From assembly GCA_020634455.1 (NCBI GenBank), contig JACKBQ010000001.1:3410001-3474000 (forward strand): a stretch of 64,000 nt of DNA, read 5' to 3'. The translations under genes were made by a program, and so were the position numbers. Below the pieces are notes generated by a model. That model made no database searches, was not told the DNA's origin, and worked only from the letters and a program-made list of their open reading frames with translations. Below are positions 24,608 to 34,001 of the stretch, in pieces (the stretch's first letter is position 1; each line of letters starts with the position of its first letter). The stretch is from Ardenticatenaceae bacterium. Its GTDB lineage: Bacteria > Chloroflexota > Anaerolineae > Promineifilales > Promineifilaceae.

Positions 24608-24680
24608 GGCTCCGTAGCTCAGCTGGCAGAGCAGGTGACTTTTAATCACTTGGTCGCAGGTTCGAGTCCTGCCGGAGTCA
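24608..24680 (+). tRNA. tRNA-Lys (anticodon TTT)
   Basis: 73 bases with all four stems. Acceptor arms GGCTCCG and CGGAGTC pair (one G-T), the D arm contains AGCTCAGCTGGCAGAGC, the anticodon loop is CTTTTAA between GTGA and TCAC, and the T arm is GCAGG-TTCGAGT-CCTGC. The discriminator is A; the CCA end is not encoded. Confidence 0.97.
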
Positions 24681-24690
24681 TGCAGAATTT

Positions 24691-24723
24691 GCCCTCACAG
24701 CAGCAGTTGTGAGGGCTTTTTTT
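24691..24723 (+). terminator. Intrinsic terminator after tRNA-Lys
   Basis: GCCCTCACA and TGTGAGGGC form a 9-bp stem, followed by seven T residues. Confidence 0.93.
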
Positions 24724-24818
24724 ATGAATGGGACACGGATGCAACGGATTGGACGGATAGTGAGAAAATCCGTGAAATTCGTTCACCCCGTGTCCTTTTT
24801 GATTTGAAATTTGGGTGA

Positions 24819-26888
24819 ATGATGGCAAAAGAAACGAGCAAACGACATGTGTATTTAGAAGATATTCCGCTGGATGAGGCGCAGGCTGCATTTCAGGCGG
24901 CGCTGGCGGCGGCGGGCTGGTGGCAGCCGCTAGAACCGGAAGAGGTTCCCCTGGCGCAGGCAAACGGCCGTATCACCGCCAGCGCCGTCTGGGCCAAACT
25001 CTCCTCGCCCCATTACCACGCCAGCGCCATGGATGGCTACGCCCTGCGCGCGCAGGACAGCGAGGGTGCCACCGAAACCCAGCCGCTTCAGTTCACCCTC
25101 GTCGAAAATTGGGACACACTGCCCGACGATCCGCGCCCCATTCGGGCTGTCAACACGGGGCATCCGCTGCCGCCGTGGGCCAACGCGGTGGTAATGATTG
25201 AGCATACGCAGCAGGTGGTGTTGGCGAACGGCCGTTCCGGTATTGAAATCCGTGCCAGCCTGCCTCCCTGGCACCATGTGCGCCCGATGGGCGAAGATAT
25301 GGTGGCCACCGAGCTCGTGCTGCCCGCCAACCACAAGCTGCGCCCGGTCGATTTGGGCGCATTGGCCGGATCTGGCCACGCCACCGTGCCAGTCTACCGC
25401 CAGCCCCGTGTGGCCATCATCCCCACTGGCTCTGAGCTGGTGGCGGCAGAAAAGGTGGCGGAAAAAGGCATCCAGCCGGGCGAAATTATTGAGTACAACA
25501 GCCTGGTGCTGGCGGCGCAGGTTGCTGAGTGGGGTGGACTGCCCACCCGCTGGCCCATTGTGCCAGATAATTTTGAAGCGATTCAAACGGCCGTTCGCCA
25601 GGCCGCCCAAGACCACGATCTCATCCTGCTCAACGCCGGTTCCTCCGCAGGCAGCGAAGATTACACCGCCGATGTGGTGCAGTCGCTGGGCCAACTGCTG
25701 GTGCACGGCGTGGCGGTGCGGCCGGGGCATCCCGTCATTTTGGGCATGGTGGAGAATGACAAGGTGACAAATGCGCCCATCACCTTGTCACCCGGTCACC
25801 TTGTCACCCCTTCACCCCTTCACCCCTTCACCCCAATCATCGGCGTCCCCGGCTACCCCGTCAGCGCCGCGCTCACGGGCGAGATTTTTGTGGAGCCGGT
25901 TTTGGCGCGGTGGCAGGGGCAACGGCCGTTTCAGCCGCAAACCCTCCCTGCCACACTCACTCGCAAAGTGAATTCGCACATGGGGGATGATGATTTTGTG
26001 CGCGTGGCGGTGGGGGAGGTGAACGGCCGTTTCGTCACCACACCGATCAGCCGCGGGGCAGGGGTCATCACCTCCCTGGTGCGGGCCGATGGCATTGTGC
26101 GCATCCCCCGCTTTAGCGAAGGTGCAGACGCGGGCAGCGAAGTCACCGTGCATCTGTACCGCGACGCCCGCGATTTGGCACAAACGATTCTAGCCATCGG
26201 CAGCCATGACCTCACGCTCGATCTCATCGCCCAATTTTTGGCCGAGCGTGGCGCAGGGCGATTGGCCTCGGCCAACGTGGGCAGCTTGGGTGGCTTGGTG
26301 GCCCTGCGGCGGGGCGAATGTCATCTGGCGGGTAGCCATCTACTGGACCCAGAGACGGGCATCTACAACCAAAGCACCGTGCGCCGCTACCTGCCCAATG
26401 AGGATGTGGTGCTGCTGACGCTGGTGGGGCGCGAGCAGGGCTGGCTGGTGCCTGCGGGCAATCCCAAAAAAATCGCGGGTTGGGAAGCGGCGGCGCGGGA
26501 CGACGTGCAGTTGGTGAACCGGCAGCGGGGTGCGGGCACGCGGGTGCTGCTGGATTACGAGCTGGGCAAGTTGGGCATTGCGCCAGAGCAGGTGCGCGGC
26601 TACGGCCGTGAGGAGTACACGCATCTTGCGGTGGCCGCCGCGATTGTCTCCGGTACGGCCGATTTTGGCCTGGGCATTCAGGCGGCGGCGCGGGCGCTGA
26701 AGCTCGATTTTGTGCCGCTGGCGCACGAGCAGTATGATCTGGTGATGACCCGCCAAACATATGACAGCGACCGAATACGGCCGTTGCTCGATCTGCTGCA
26801 CGATGATCGGTTTAAAACGGCCGTTGCCGCCATGCCCGGCTACGATGTTTCGGTGATGGGGCAGGTGGTAGAACTGAACGGCCGTTAG
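24819..26888 (+). CDS. moeA: MoeA molybdopterin molybdotransferase fused to a periplasmic-binding-like domain
   Basis: 689 residues. Residues about 15-450 are MoeA: HYHASAMDGYALRAQD, the GSELV segment in IIPTGSELV, SSAGSEDYT and GVPGYPVSAAL. From about 455 to 689 a binding-protein-like domain follows (SHDLTLDLIAQFL, NRQRGAGTRVLLD, SGTADFGLGIQAAA), as in known MoeA fusions with a molybdate or cofactor sensing module. MoeA inserts molybdenum into molybdopterin. Residues about 313-338 are an insertion encoded by an intergenic-type CACCTTGTCACC repeat, between PVILGMVEN and IIGVPGYPVS; the frame is kept. The start may be 24822 (second ATG). Confidence 0.92.
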   Translation: MMAKETSKRHVYLEDIPLDEAQAAFQAALAAAGWWQPLEPEEVPLAQANGRITASAVWAKLSSPHYHASAMDGYALRAQDSEGATETQPLQFTLVENWDTLPDDPRPIRAVNTGHPLPPWANAVVMIEHTQQVVLANGRSGIEIRASLPPWHHVRPMGEDMVATELVLPANHKLRPVDLGALAGSGHATVPVYRQPRVAIIPTGSELVAAEKVAEKGIQPGEIIEYNSLVLAAQVAEWGGLPTRWPIVPDNFEAIQTAVRQAAQDHDLILLNAGSSAGSEDYTADVVQSLGQLLVHGVAVRPGHPVILGMVENDKVTNAPITLSPGHLVTPSPLHPFTPIIGVPGYPVSAALTGEIFVEPVLARWQGQRPFQPQTLPATLTRKVNSHMGDDDFVRVAVGEVNGRFVTTPISRGAGVITSLVRADGIVRIPRFSEGADAGSEVTVHLYRDARDLAQTILAIGSHDLTLDLIAQFLAERGAGRLASANVGSLGGLVALRRGECHLAGSHLLDPETGIYNQSTVRRYLPNEDVVLLTLVGREQGWLVPAGNPKKIAGWEAAARDDVQLVNRQRGAGTRVLLDYELGKLGIAPEQVRGYGREEYTHLAVAAAIVSGTADFGLGIQAAARALKLDFVPLAHEQYDLVMTRQTYDSDRIRPLLDLLHDDRFKTAVAAMPGYDVSVMGQVVELNGR
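25755..25834. repeat. CACCTTGTCACC-type repeat inserted in-frame in moeA
   Basis: GACAAGGTGACAAA, then CACCTTGTCACCCGGTCACC and a run of CCCCTTCACC words. It is the same word family as the intergenic tracts at 4081-4130, 4590-4630 and 7464-7494. Here it encodes about 26 residues in the MoeA chain without breaking the frame. Confidence 0.85.
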
Positions 26889-27155
26889 GCGCTCTGTTAA
26901 AAATCACTCCACATCTCCTGTCACGCGCCGCTCCTCCGGGAATGACAAGCTCAGAAAACTTGGGTTACGGTGGATTGGGTTGGCGGGTAATAAATTCCGT
27001 AAGATTTAAGCCGCACAATCTTGGGAATAGATCGGGTTTTACGCCAGCCCTTCCCTTGCAGAAGAACCCCCTCCTATTGTTTATTGCAAGTTCATAATTA
27101 GCTTATCGTTGGCCTGAAAGCTGCATGCAGCTTTCAGGTGTAGTGGAGATAAAAT
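26889..27155. other. Intergenic region before the glycopolymer cluster
   Basis: 267 bases. It holds half of a TTCCCG-type repeat near 26925-26950 (CTCCGGGAATGACAAGCTC) and a 26-bp perfect palindrome at 27113-27138. No gene is seen. Confidence 0.5.
27113..27138. repeat. 26-bp perfect palindrome upstream of the cluster
   Basis: Arms CCTGAAAGCTGCA and TGCAGCTTTCAGG meet without spacer, 18 bases before the start of the first glycosyltransferase gene. It could be an operator or an RNA hairpin in the leader. Confidence 0.75.
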
Positions 27156-28736
27156 TTGAGACCTGGTTCCCGTTGGCTGGGGCTGCCTGTGGAGGGCATG
27201 TCTGCTCATTTGGGCTATCTTTTGCTAATCGTTGGGTTTAGCGGTGTTTGGTGCCTGATTCGCTTTAACCACATCCCGGTTGGTAGCTTTTTTGATGATG
27301 CCCATTATCTGGTATTGGCTGAAAGTTTGGCAACGGGTCGCGGCTACCAGCTCATCAATTTCCCTCACGCGCCGGTAGAGACGGCATTTCCCCCTGGTTG
27401 GCCGCTGCTGCTGATGCCGGTAACGGCCGTATTTCCCGGTTCACTGTTCTGGCCCAAACTGCTGGCATTTGCCTTTTGGTTGGCCGCCATTCCGCTGGTC
27501 AATCGCCTGTTGGGGTCGCGTTTGCCAGCTTTTTTGGCACTCCCTTTTTTGGTCAGCGTCGCCCTAAATCCGCATTTGGTGGGGATGGCCGACACGGTGA
27601 TGTCTGAAGCCGCTTATTTGTTTTTTACACTACTGGCGCTGGTTTTTTTGCAGCAATGGGTGGCACAACCGGAAAAACGCACCTCATGGCGGCTGCTGGC
27701 CCTGGGGGCGGCAACGTTCGCTGCGTTACTGGTTCGCACGATTGGGGTGGCTCTGGTTGTGGTGGTAGTTGTTTCCCTGCTGCGCAATTTGCGGGGGCGG
27801 CCGCTGCGCTGGCTGTTTTTAGCGGTGGGCCTGGCAACGGCCGTTTTTGCACTGCTGGCCCTGTTCAACCAACGTTTGGGCGGCACGCTGATCTTTTCGC
27901 AAACCTACAGTGAGCATCTGGCCTATTTGCTGCCCCGTTTGGCCGATTTTTTGCGATTTTGGCAAGTGGGAACGGCCGTTTCTCTGGAAACAGTGGCCAA
28001 TGCGGTGGTGCCGATTTTTGAGCTTCAGGCGGTTACGGCTGTACTCACGCCGCTTGGTGTGCAGGTGTTGGCCGTTTTGGTGCTGCTGCTTGTCGCAGTG
28101 GGCTTTGCGGTGCGCTGTCGGCAGATGACGGCCGTAGAGTGGTATGTGCTGGCGTATCTGGCTATTTTTTACGTGTGGACGGTGTACATTAACACTGTGC
28201 AGCTGCGCATTTTGCTGCCGCTGATTCCCTTCATGACGTTTTATTGGGGAACGGCCGTTCTGCAACTTGGGGGTTGGTTTTTAGGCAAAGCGCAGCCTGA
28301 ACGGTTAAAACGATTTGCCCAACTGGGCTTCGCCTTGCTGCTGTTGCTACATCTGGGGCGCAACGTTTACGCGACGCTGAATCCCGTTAGCAACGATCTG
28401 GTAGACCTGGCCGCCAGCGTCGCCTGGATGAACGACAACCTACCGCCAGATGCAGTGGTGATGACGCCCAACCCGGTGCCCGACTACCTGTATTTGCGTC
28501 GCCTGACGGTGGAGTTTCCGCAGGAAACGGCCGTCCTCACCCAAACCATTGCCGATCAAGGCGTTGACTATATTCTGATTCGGCCAAATTTAGCTTCTAA
28601 CCGTCATCAAGACGGCCTGGACCCCAAAGGGGTGCAGCTTTTGCAACTGATCCAGTCCAAACCAAGCCAGTTTAGATTGGTACACCGAGACCCCCTCCAG
28701 CAGGTTTGGGTGTATCAAATTGAGAGGGGATTATGA
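27156..28736 (+). CDS. GT-C/GT39-like membrane glycosyltransferase
   Basis: 526 residues with about 11 membrane segments. The first outer loop has FDDAHYLVLAESLATGRGY and FPPGWPLLLMP, as in ArnT/PMT_2-like enzymes that use polyprenyl-phosphate sugars. A short soluble tail from about residue 420 contains WMNDNLPPDAVVMTPN. A TTG start at 27156 is supported by GTGGAG upstream; the Met at 27198 is an alternative. First gene of a tightly packed cluster; its stop overlaps the next start by 4 bases (ATGA). Confidence 0.8.
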   Translation: MRPGSRWLGLPVEGMSAHLGYLLLIVGFSGVWCLIRFNHIPVGSFFDDAHYLVLAESLATGRGYQLINFPHAPVETAFPPGWPLLLMPVTAVFPGSLFWPKLLAFAFWLAAIPLVNRLLGSRLPAFLALPFLVSVALNPHLVGMADTVMSEAAYLFFTLLALVFLQQWVAQPEKRTSWRLLALGAATFAALLVRTIGVALVVVVVVSLLRNLRGRPLRWLFLAVGLATAVFALLALFNQRLGGTLIFSQTYSEHLAYLLPRLADFLRFWQVGTAVSLETVANAVVPIFELQAVTAVLTPLGVQVLAVLVLLLVAVGFAVRCRQMTAVEWYVLAYLAIFYVWTVYINTVQLRILLPLIPFMTFYWGTAVLQLGGWFLGKAQPERLKRFAQLGFALLLLLHLGRNVYATLNPVSNDLVDLAASVAWMNDNLPPDAVVMTPNPVPDYLYLRRLTVEFPQETAVLTQTIADQGVDYILIRPNLASNRHQDGLDPKGVQLLQLIQSKPSQFRLVHRDPLQQVWVYQIERGL

Positions 28737-30307
28737 TCCGCAGAGGACGTTCTTGGAGTGAAATTAGCGCCAGCGAATGGCGAGGCTTCCTGGTTGTGAT
28801 GAGTGGCATTCTAGCCCTCAGTTACTACATCTATTGGTGGGTGACCCAGCTCGGTGCGCCCTCACCCTGGATCGTAGCTACCTTCCTTTTCGCTGTTACC
28901 TATTGTGGTATCCAAATTTTGGGCAATTGGGCTTTGTACCTGGCAACGCATTGGCGTGATCCTTTTCCCATGTTGCCCATCCCCGAAGACAAGACGGTGG
29001 ATGTGTTTTTAACCGCCTGTGGCGAGCCGCCTGAGCTGGTGGAACGGGCGTTGCTGGCAGCGGTTAACATGCGGGGGAGTCACCAGACCTGGCTGCTCGA
29101 TGATGGGGACGATCCCCGGTTGGCGCAGCTGGCGCAGCGGTTGGGGGCGGGCTACTTAGTACGAAACGGCCGTAACGATGCCAAAGCGGGTAACGTGAAT
29201 GCAGCCCTGGCCAAAACCAGTGGCGACATTGTGGTTATTTTTGATATTGACCATGCGCCCAGGCCAGATTTTTTGGAGCGCACGCTAGGCTACTTTCGCT
29301 TTCCCAGAGTTGGGTTTGTGCAGGTGATGCTCACCTTTGAAAACCAGGCGGATGGCTGGGTTGCCGCCGCCGCTGCCGACAGCACACTCGATTTTTACAA
29401 CCCCACCTCCATTGGCTCCGATGGCTTACAAAGCACCACCTTAATTGGCAGCAATGCGATCATTCGTCGTAAAGCGCTTGAGGAAATTGGTGGATACAAA
29501 CCTGGTTTAGCTGAAGATTTAGCCACGTCCATAGCCTTGCATGCGGCCGGCTGGCGTTCTGCGTACGTGCCAGAACCGCTGGCCCCCGGTTATGCCCCAC
29601 CCGATTTGCCTGCCTGGTTTACCCAGCAGCTGAAATGGGCGCGTGGCGTGTTTGAACTCCTGCTCACGGCGTATCCGCACCATTATGCCCAGTTGCCCAA
29701 GAGCAAGCGAGTAGCGTACGCCGTGCGTATGACCTATTACTGGATTGGCCCTGTCGTATTTTTGCACTTGTTGGCCACAATTGTGGCTTTGTTTAGCCAA
29801 AACGGGACGACGCTGGCTAATTTTCAGGGCTATTTAGAACATTTGCTGCCCTTCGGGGCGGTAGTGGTTCTCATCCGGCAGCTTGCGCTGCGCCGTTGGC
29901 GACATCAATCATTTAATACGAACTATCAAATTAAACCAATGGTTTTGGTGTTTGGCTCATGGCCTGTGTATACCCTGGCCTGGGCAATGGCTTTATTGCG
30001 AATTCCGCTGGGTTTTCGGTTGACGCCCAAATCACATAGCAAATCGTTGAATCTTATCTGGTTGTTGCCGCAAACGGCCGTTTCCATCTTGCTCATTGTG
30101 GGATTAGCGAAATACCTTGCCAATCCCGCCACCTTTTCCTGGCTGGTTTTGGGATTTGCCGGGGGCGCGCTAGGCTCCCATCTTTTGCTGATTGGGCAAT
30201 GGTTGTGGTTAGCCCGTGCCCAGCAATCCCGCAAGGATCTGCTTACCAGCGCCAAACGCCGGGCACAAAAAAAACATCTACCCCAGCATAACCTGCCCAA
30301 CTCATGA
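28733..30307 (+). CDS. Cellulose synthase-like family 2 glycosyltransferase
   Basis: 524 residues. Two N-terminal membrane segments, a GT2 catalytic domain (about 85-310) and four C-terminal membrane helices, as in BcsA-type processive synthases. Catalytic signatures: LLDDGDD, the DxD-like IFDIDHAP, AEDLATSIALHAAGW and QQLKWARG (corresponding to TED and QxxRW; here QxxKW). It probably polymerises a sugar from a nucleotide donor and passes it through the membrane. No PilZ domain is evident. Confidence 0.88.
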   Translation: MIRRGRSWSEISASEWRGFLVVMSGILALSYYIYWWVTQLGAPSPWIVATFLFAVTYCGIQILGNWALYLATHWRDPFPMLPIPEDKTVDVFLTACGEPPELVERALLAAVNMRGSHQTWLLDDGDDPRLAQLAQRLGAGYLVRNGRNDAKAGNVNAALAKTSGDIVVIFDIDHAPRPDFLERTLGYFRFPRVGFVQVMLTFENQADGWVAAAAADSTLDFYNPTSIGSDGLQSTTLIGSNAIIRRKALEEIGGYKPGLAEDLATSIALHAAGWRSAYVPEPLAPGYAPPDLPAWFTQQLKWARGVFELLLTAYPHHYAQLPKSKRVAYAVRMTYYWIGPVVFLHLLATIVALFSQNGTTLANFQGYLEHLLPFGAVVVLIRQLALRRWRHQSFNTNYQIKPMVLVFGSWPVYTLAWAMALLRIPLGFRLTPKSHSKSLNLIWLLPQTAVSILLIVGLAKYLANPATFSWLVLGFAGGALGSHLLLIGQWLWLARAQQSRKDLLTSAKRRAQKKHLPQHNLPNS

Positions 30308-30318
30308 GGAATTGACCT

Positions 30319-31500
30319 GTGCCTACGCGTGTTTTAGACCTGAATCTGGAACAGTTTCCCCCAGAACTACCGGATATGACCGGATACCAGGCGGCCCTCC
30401 TGCTGTACCGCTGGGGCAATGTGCCTGTGGGGCAGGTCCAGCTACCGGTGGTAAACGGCCGAATTTCTATCCCTGAACTCCAGGCGGCTATCTTTAAACC
30501 GGAAAACTTACCCCTCTGGCAAAGTATGGCCCGCGATCTGCACGGCTGGGATGGACGTAATCACTCCGCCTTACCCCAGGTGACGGTCGCTGTTTGCACC
30601 CGTGACCGACCTGAGGACATGCGCCGCTGTCTGGATGCGTTCATGCAGTTACCTGACGACGGGCAAGAATATCTGGTGATTGACAACTGCCCCAGCAGCG
30701 ATGCCACCGAGCAAATTGTCAAAAGCTATGGCGAGCGGGTGCGCTACGTGCGCGAAAATCGCCCAGGGCTAAACATTGCCCGCAACCGCGCCCTGGCCGA
30801 AGCCCAGCATGAGATCATCGCTTTTAATGATGACGACGCCGTGCCTGACCCTGGCTGGCTGCGGGCGTTGCGCAGCAATTTTGCCGACCCGGAGGTGCTG
30901 TGCGTGACTGGTTTGACGATGCCGCTGGAACTGGAAACGGCCGCTCAGGAGCTTTTTGAGCAATACAGTCCGTTTGGACGCGGGTTTAAGCGTCTGGTTT
31001 ATCAAGGTTCTCCAGAAATGGCGCTGGCCGCCGGGCGCGTTGGCGCAGGAGCCAACATGGCGCTGCGCCGCGCCGTGGTCGCCCTGGTGGGCGGCTTTGA
31101 TGAAGCGTTGGATGCAGGCACCCTCACCCGCTCTGGCGGCGATACCGAAATGTTTGCCCGCATTTTGCTACACGGCTACCAAATCATCTACGATCCGATG
31201 GCGCTAAGCTGGCATCGCCACCGCCGCACCTGGGAGGCGTTGCAGCACACCGCGTACGGCTACGGCGTTGGAATTTTTGCCTTTTGGACCAGCTTGCTGC
31301 TGCGAGAGCGTTTTTTGGGGGTGTTAACCGCCGCCTGGTGGTATGGGTGGCATTACCAACTGCCACAGTTGGGCCGGGCCTTGCTGCGCCGCCCCAACAG
31401 TTTGCCGCTGGCGCTGGCCTGGGCAGAATTGCGCGGCTGTCTGGTGGGCGTGCCCAACTACCTGCTGGCGCGCCGTCGGCTCACGCGGGAGGCTGCCTGA
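30319..31500 (+). CDS. Family 2 glycosyltransferase with N-terminal extra domain
   Basis: 393 residues. A short N-terminal module (about 1-85; RVLDLNLEQFPPELPDMTGYQ) precedes a GT2 domain: VTVAVCTRDRPEDM, VIDNCPSSD, FNDDDAVPDPGWLRAL (DxD) and GANMALRRAVVALVGGFDEALD. Start is GTG at 30319 with GAGGA before it. The whole protein is paralogous to the C-terminal half of the next protein, including the N-terminal module. Transfers a sugar from a nucleotide donor in the cytosol. Confidence 0.85.
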   Translation: MPTRVLDLNLEQFPPELPDMTGYQAALLLYRWGNVPVGQVQLPVVNGRISIPELQAAIFKPENLPLWQSMARDLHGWDGRNHSALPQVTVAVCTRDRPEDMRRCLDAFMQLPDDGQEYLVIDNCPSSDATEQIVKSYGERVRYVRENRPGLNIARNRALAEAQHEIIAFNDDDAVPDPGWLRALRSNFADPEVLCVTGLTMPLELETAAQELFEQYSPFGRGFKRLVYQGSPEMALAAGRVGAGANMALRRAVVALVGGFDEALDAGTLTRSGGDTEMFARILLHGYQIIYDPMALSWHRHRRTWEALQHTAYGYGVGIFAFWTSLLLRERFLGVLTAAWWYGWHYQLPQLGRALLRRPNSLPLALAWAELRGCLVGVPNYLLARRRLTREAA

Positions 31501-34001
31501 TGCCGCTCGTCTCCATCATCATCCCCACCCACAATCGGCGTGATTCGGTGCTGCGGGCGTTAACGGCCGTTGCCCAGCAAACCTACCCGCAAGACCAAAT
31601 CGAAGCGATCGTTGTGGCTGATGGTTGTGTGGACGATACGGTGCCCTTTTTGCGCCAACAATCGTTCCCCTTTGGCCTGACGGTGCTGGAGCAGGCGGGA
31701 TTAGGCCCAGCGGTGGCCAGAAATGCGGGAGCCAGGGTGGCAAACGGCCGTTTCCTCATCTTTTTTGATGATGATATTGAGGTGGTGCCAGGGTTTGTGC
31801 AAGCCCACGTTGCTGCTCACGAAGGGCGCGAGGATCGCGTGGTGATGGGGCATCTACCGGCGGGGCCGCTGCCCCGGTATGGCTACTATGAACAAGGGTT
31901 GCAGCAATGGTGGCGGCAAAAATTCTCGCAAATGCGGCAACCCGGCTACCGCTTTGGCTACGATGATCTGTTCAGCGGCAATTTTTCGGTGAGCGCTGAA
32001 CTGTTTGCCAGTGTTGGCGGTTTTGACGAGGCGCTGCGCTGCCATGAAGATTACGAACTAGGCCTGCGCCTGGTTGCGGCGGGGGCAGCCTTTGCCTACG
32101 CCGATGCCGCCAGCGGCACCCACCATGACCAGACCAACAGCGGCCGTTCCTTGCAGCGGCGGCGGGCCGAAGGAGAAGCTGATCTGTATTTGCTGCGTCG
32201 CTACCCGGAACTGGCTCGGTTTTTGCCTGTGGCTCAGCCAGAGCAAACCTGGGTGCAGCGGGCGATGCGGCTGTCGGCGTTTAAGGCTCCCTGGCTGGGT
32301 GACCGGATTGCCAGGTTGCAGCAGGCTTGTCTGAAGCCGCTCGAAGCGTTGTGGCAGCGACGATTTTGGTGGCTACTGTTTGCCCATCTGCATGATTATT
32401 GGTATTGGCGGGGTGTGGCTAAGGTGGAGCCAGACCCGGCCGTCATTGATGCTTTTTTTGCGGAGGTGGAACGGCCGTACCCCACCCCCGATCTCACGCT
32501 GGATTTGGCGCTTGGCCTGCCGGAAGCGGAAGCTGAACTGGATAGCCACCGCCCTGCCAGCTTGCGCCTGGTTTATGGCGAGCATTGGCTGGCTGATTTG
32601 CCCCCCGCGCCCGGCAAAGAACATCTGCACGGCGGCCATTTGCGGCGGCTGCTGGCTGAAAATGCGGCTTTTCCTCTGCTGTTGGCTCAGGCCAAATTGC
32701 CAGGGGCGTTGCCGCCCATTCCCATTGACCCGCTGCCGAGCGAGCATGTCCAAACAGAAGAGCAATCCGTTGAGGCGTGGTTCCAACCTAAAAAAATAGC
32801 CGAACTGGATTTGACCGCGCCGCGTGAGGCGCAAGCGTTGGACGGCTTTACTGGGTTGCACTTGTTATTGCGCGTGGGCAAGCAGCCGGTTGGTGTGATG
32901 ACGCTGCCAAACGTGCCGGAGTCTATTCTGCTTCCTGACCGCCTGGCAAACGAGATTCAGGCGCAGTTTGGCAATGCGATTTTGGCAAAGGCGAAGCTGC
33001 CGCTGCCAGAATCGGGGTCGCTGCCGCCGCTGAGCGTGGTGGTTTGCACCCGTGACCGGACGGCACAGTTGGCTACGTGCCTGGCTGCTCTGGCCCAGCT
33101 GGATTATCCGGTTTATGAAGTGATTGTGGTGGATAATGCGCCATCTTCAGAGGAAACGGCCGTTCTAGTAGCCACCAGTTCAGCTCGATACGTGCGAGAA
33201 GATCGGCCTGGCCTGGATTGGGCACGCAACCGGGGGCTGGCAGCCGCCACCCATGATCTGGTGGCTTTTACAGACGACGACGCCTGCCCGGATAGGAATT
33301 GGCTGCGGGCTATTGCCGCTGCTTTTGCCGACGATGAGGTTACGGCCGTTACCGGCTCTGTGCTGCCACAATCATTGGCCACGCCAGCCCAAAATTTGTT
33401 TGAATATAGTTACGGCGGGATGAATCATGGGTTTAAACGGCGTGTATTTCGGCAAGCGCAGCTAACAGCGAATGATCTGCTATGGGCCAGCGGCTATGGT
33501 GTGGGGGCCAATATGGCTCTGCGGCGCAGTCATCTGGCCACAATTGGCCAGTTTGACGTGGCGCTGGATGTGGGCACGCCCAGCGGTGGTGGCGGCGACG
33601 TGGAGATGTTTCATCGGGTGGTGGCGCTGGGCGGTACGCTGGTGTATGAACCGGCGGCGCTGGTGTGGCATCAACATCGCGGGTCAGCGGCTGATTTGCT
33701 GAAACTGGTGCAGAATAACGGCCGTTCCTTTGGCTGTTACTTGCTCACCTGTGCGCGAAACAAAACGGTGGCTCGACGAGTCATTTTGGGGTTTGCTGTG
33801 CGGCATTGGTTGTGGGGCTGGCTGGGCAAACGGCTACTGCGCCCCAATGGATTTCCCCGCCGTCTGGTGTGGGCAGAGCTGGGGGCGGCGTTAACCAGCC
33901 CCTGGCGTTATAACCAAACACAAAAACGTGCCAGGCAGGTGGCAACTGATCATTTTCTTGGTAACGCGAAGCAATCTTTGACCGTGGGTGGTGAATTGTA
34001 G
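31500..34001 (+). CDS. Tandem family 2 glycosyltransferase (two GT2 domains)
   Basis: 833 residues from the ATG at 31500 (TGATG overlap with the previous stop). GT2 domain A is at about 1-230: VSIIIPTHNRRDSVLRAL, FFDDDIEVVPGF, YDDLFSGNFSVSAELF. A helical link follows. GT2 domain B (about 510-780) is preceded by a module (TAPREAQALDGFTGLHLLLRV) and has LSVVVCTRDRTAQLATCL, FTDDDACPDRNWLRAI and GANMALRRSHLATIG. Domain B and its module match the separate gene just upstream along their length, so this gene arose by duplication and fusion. It may add two different sugars in turn. Confidence 0.85.
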   Translation: MPLVSIIIPTHNRRDSVLRALTAVAQQTYPQDQIEAIVVADGCVDDTVPFLRQQSFPFGLTVLEQAGLGPAVARNAGARVANGRFLIFFDDDIEVVPGFVQAHVAAHEGREDRVVMGHLPAGPLPRYGYYEQGLQQWWRQKFSQMRQPGYRFGYDDLFSGNFSVSAELFASVGGFDEALRCHEDYELGLRLVAAGAAFAYADAASGTHHDQTNSGRSLQRRRAEGEADLYLLRRYPELARFLPVAQPEQTWVQRAMRLSAFKAPWLGDRIARLQQACLKPLEALWQRRFWWLLFAHLHDYWYWRGVAKVEPDPAVIDAFFAEVERPYPTPDLTLDLALGLPEAEAELDSHRPASLRLVYGEHWLADLPPAPGKEHLHGGHLRRLLAENAAFPLLLAQAKLPGALPPIPIDPLPSEHVQTEEQSVEAWFQPKKIAELDLTAPREAQALDGFTGLHLLLRVGKQPVGVMTLPNVPESILLPDRLANEIQAQFGNAILAKAKLPLPESGSLPPLSVVVCTRDRTAQLATCLAALAQLDYPVYEVIVVDNAPSSEETAVLVATSSARYVREDRPGLDWARNRGLAAATHDLVAFTDDDACPDRNWLRAIAAAFADDEVTAVTGSVLPQSLATPAQNLFEYSYGGMNHGFKRRVFRQAQLTANDLLWASGYGVGANMALRRSHLATIGQFDVALDVGTPSGGGGDVEMFHRVVALGGTLVYEPAALVWHQHRGSAADLLKLVQNNGRSFGCYLLTCARNKTVARRVILGFAVRHWLWGWLGKRLLRPNGFPRRLVWAELGAALTSPWRYNQTQKRARQVATDHFLGNAKQSLTVGGEL

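Noticed and set aside
24608..24723. Genomic island attachment site at tRNA-Lys
   Set aside because: No integrase and no second copy of the tRNA 3' end was seen in the window.
31284..31499. Upstream extension of the tandem GT2 gene
   Set aside because: It overlaps the preceding GT2 gene in another frame; the ATG at 31500 coupled to the previous stop gives the expected GT2 beginning.
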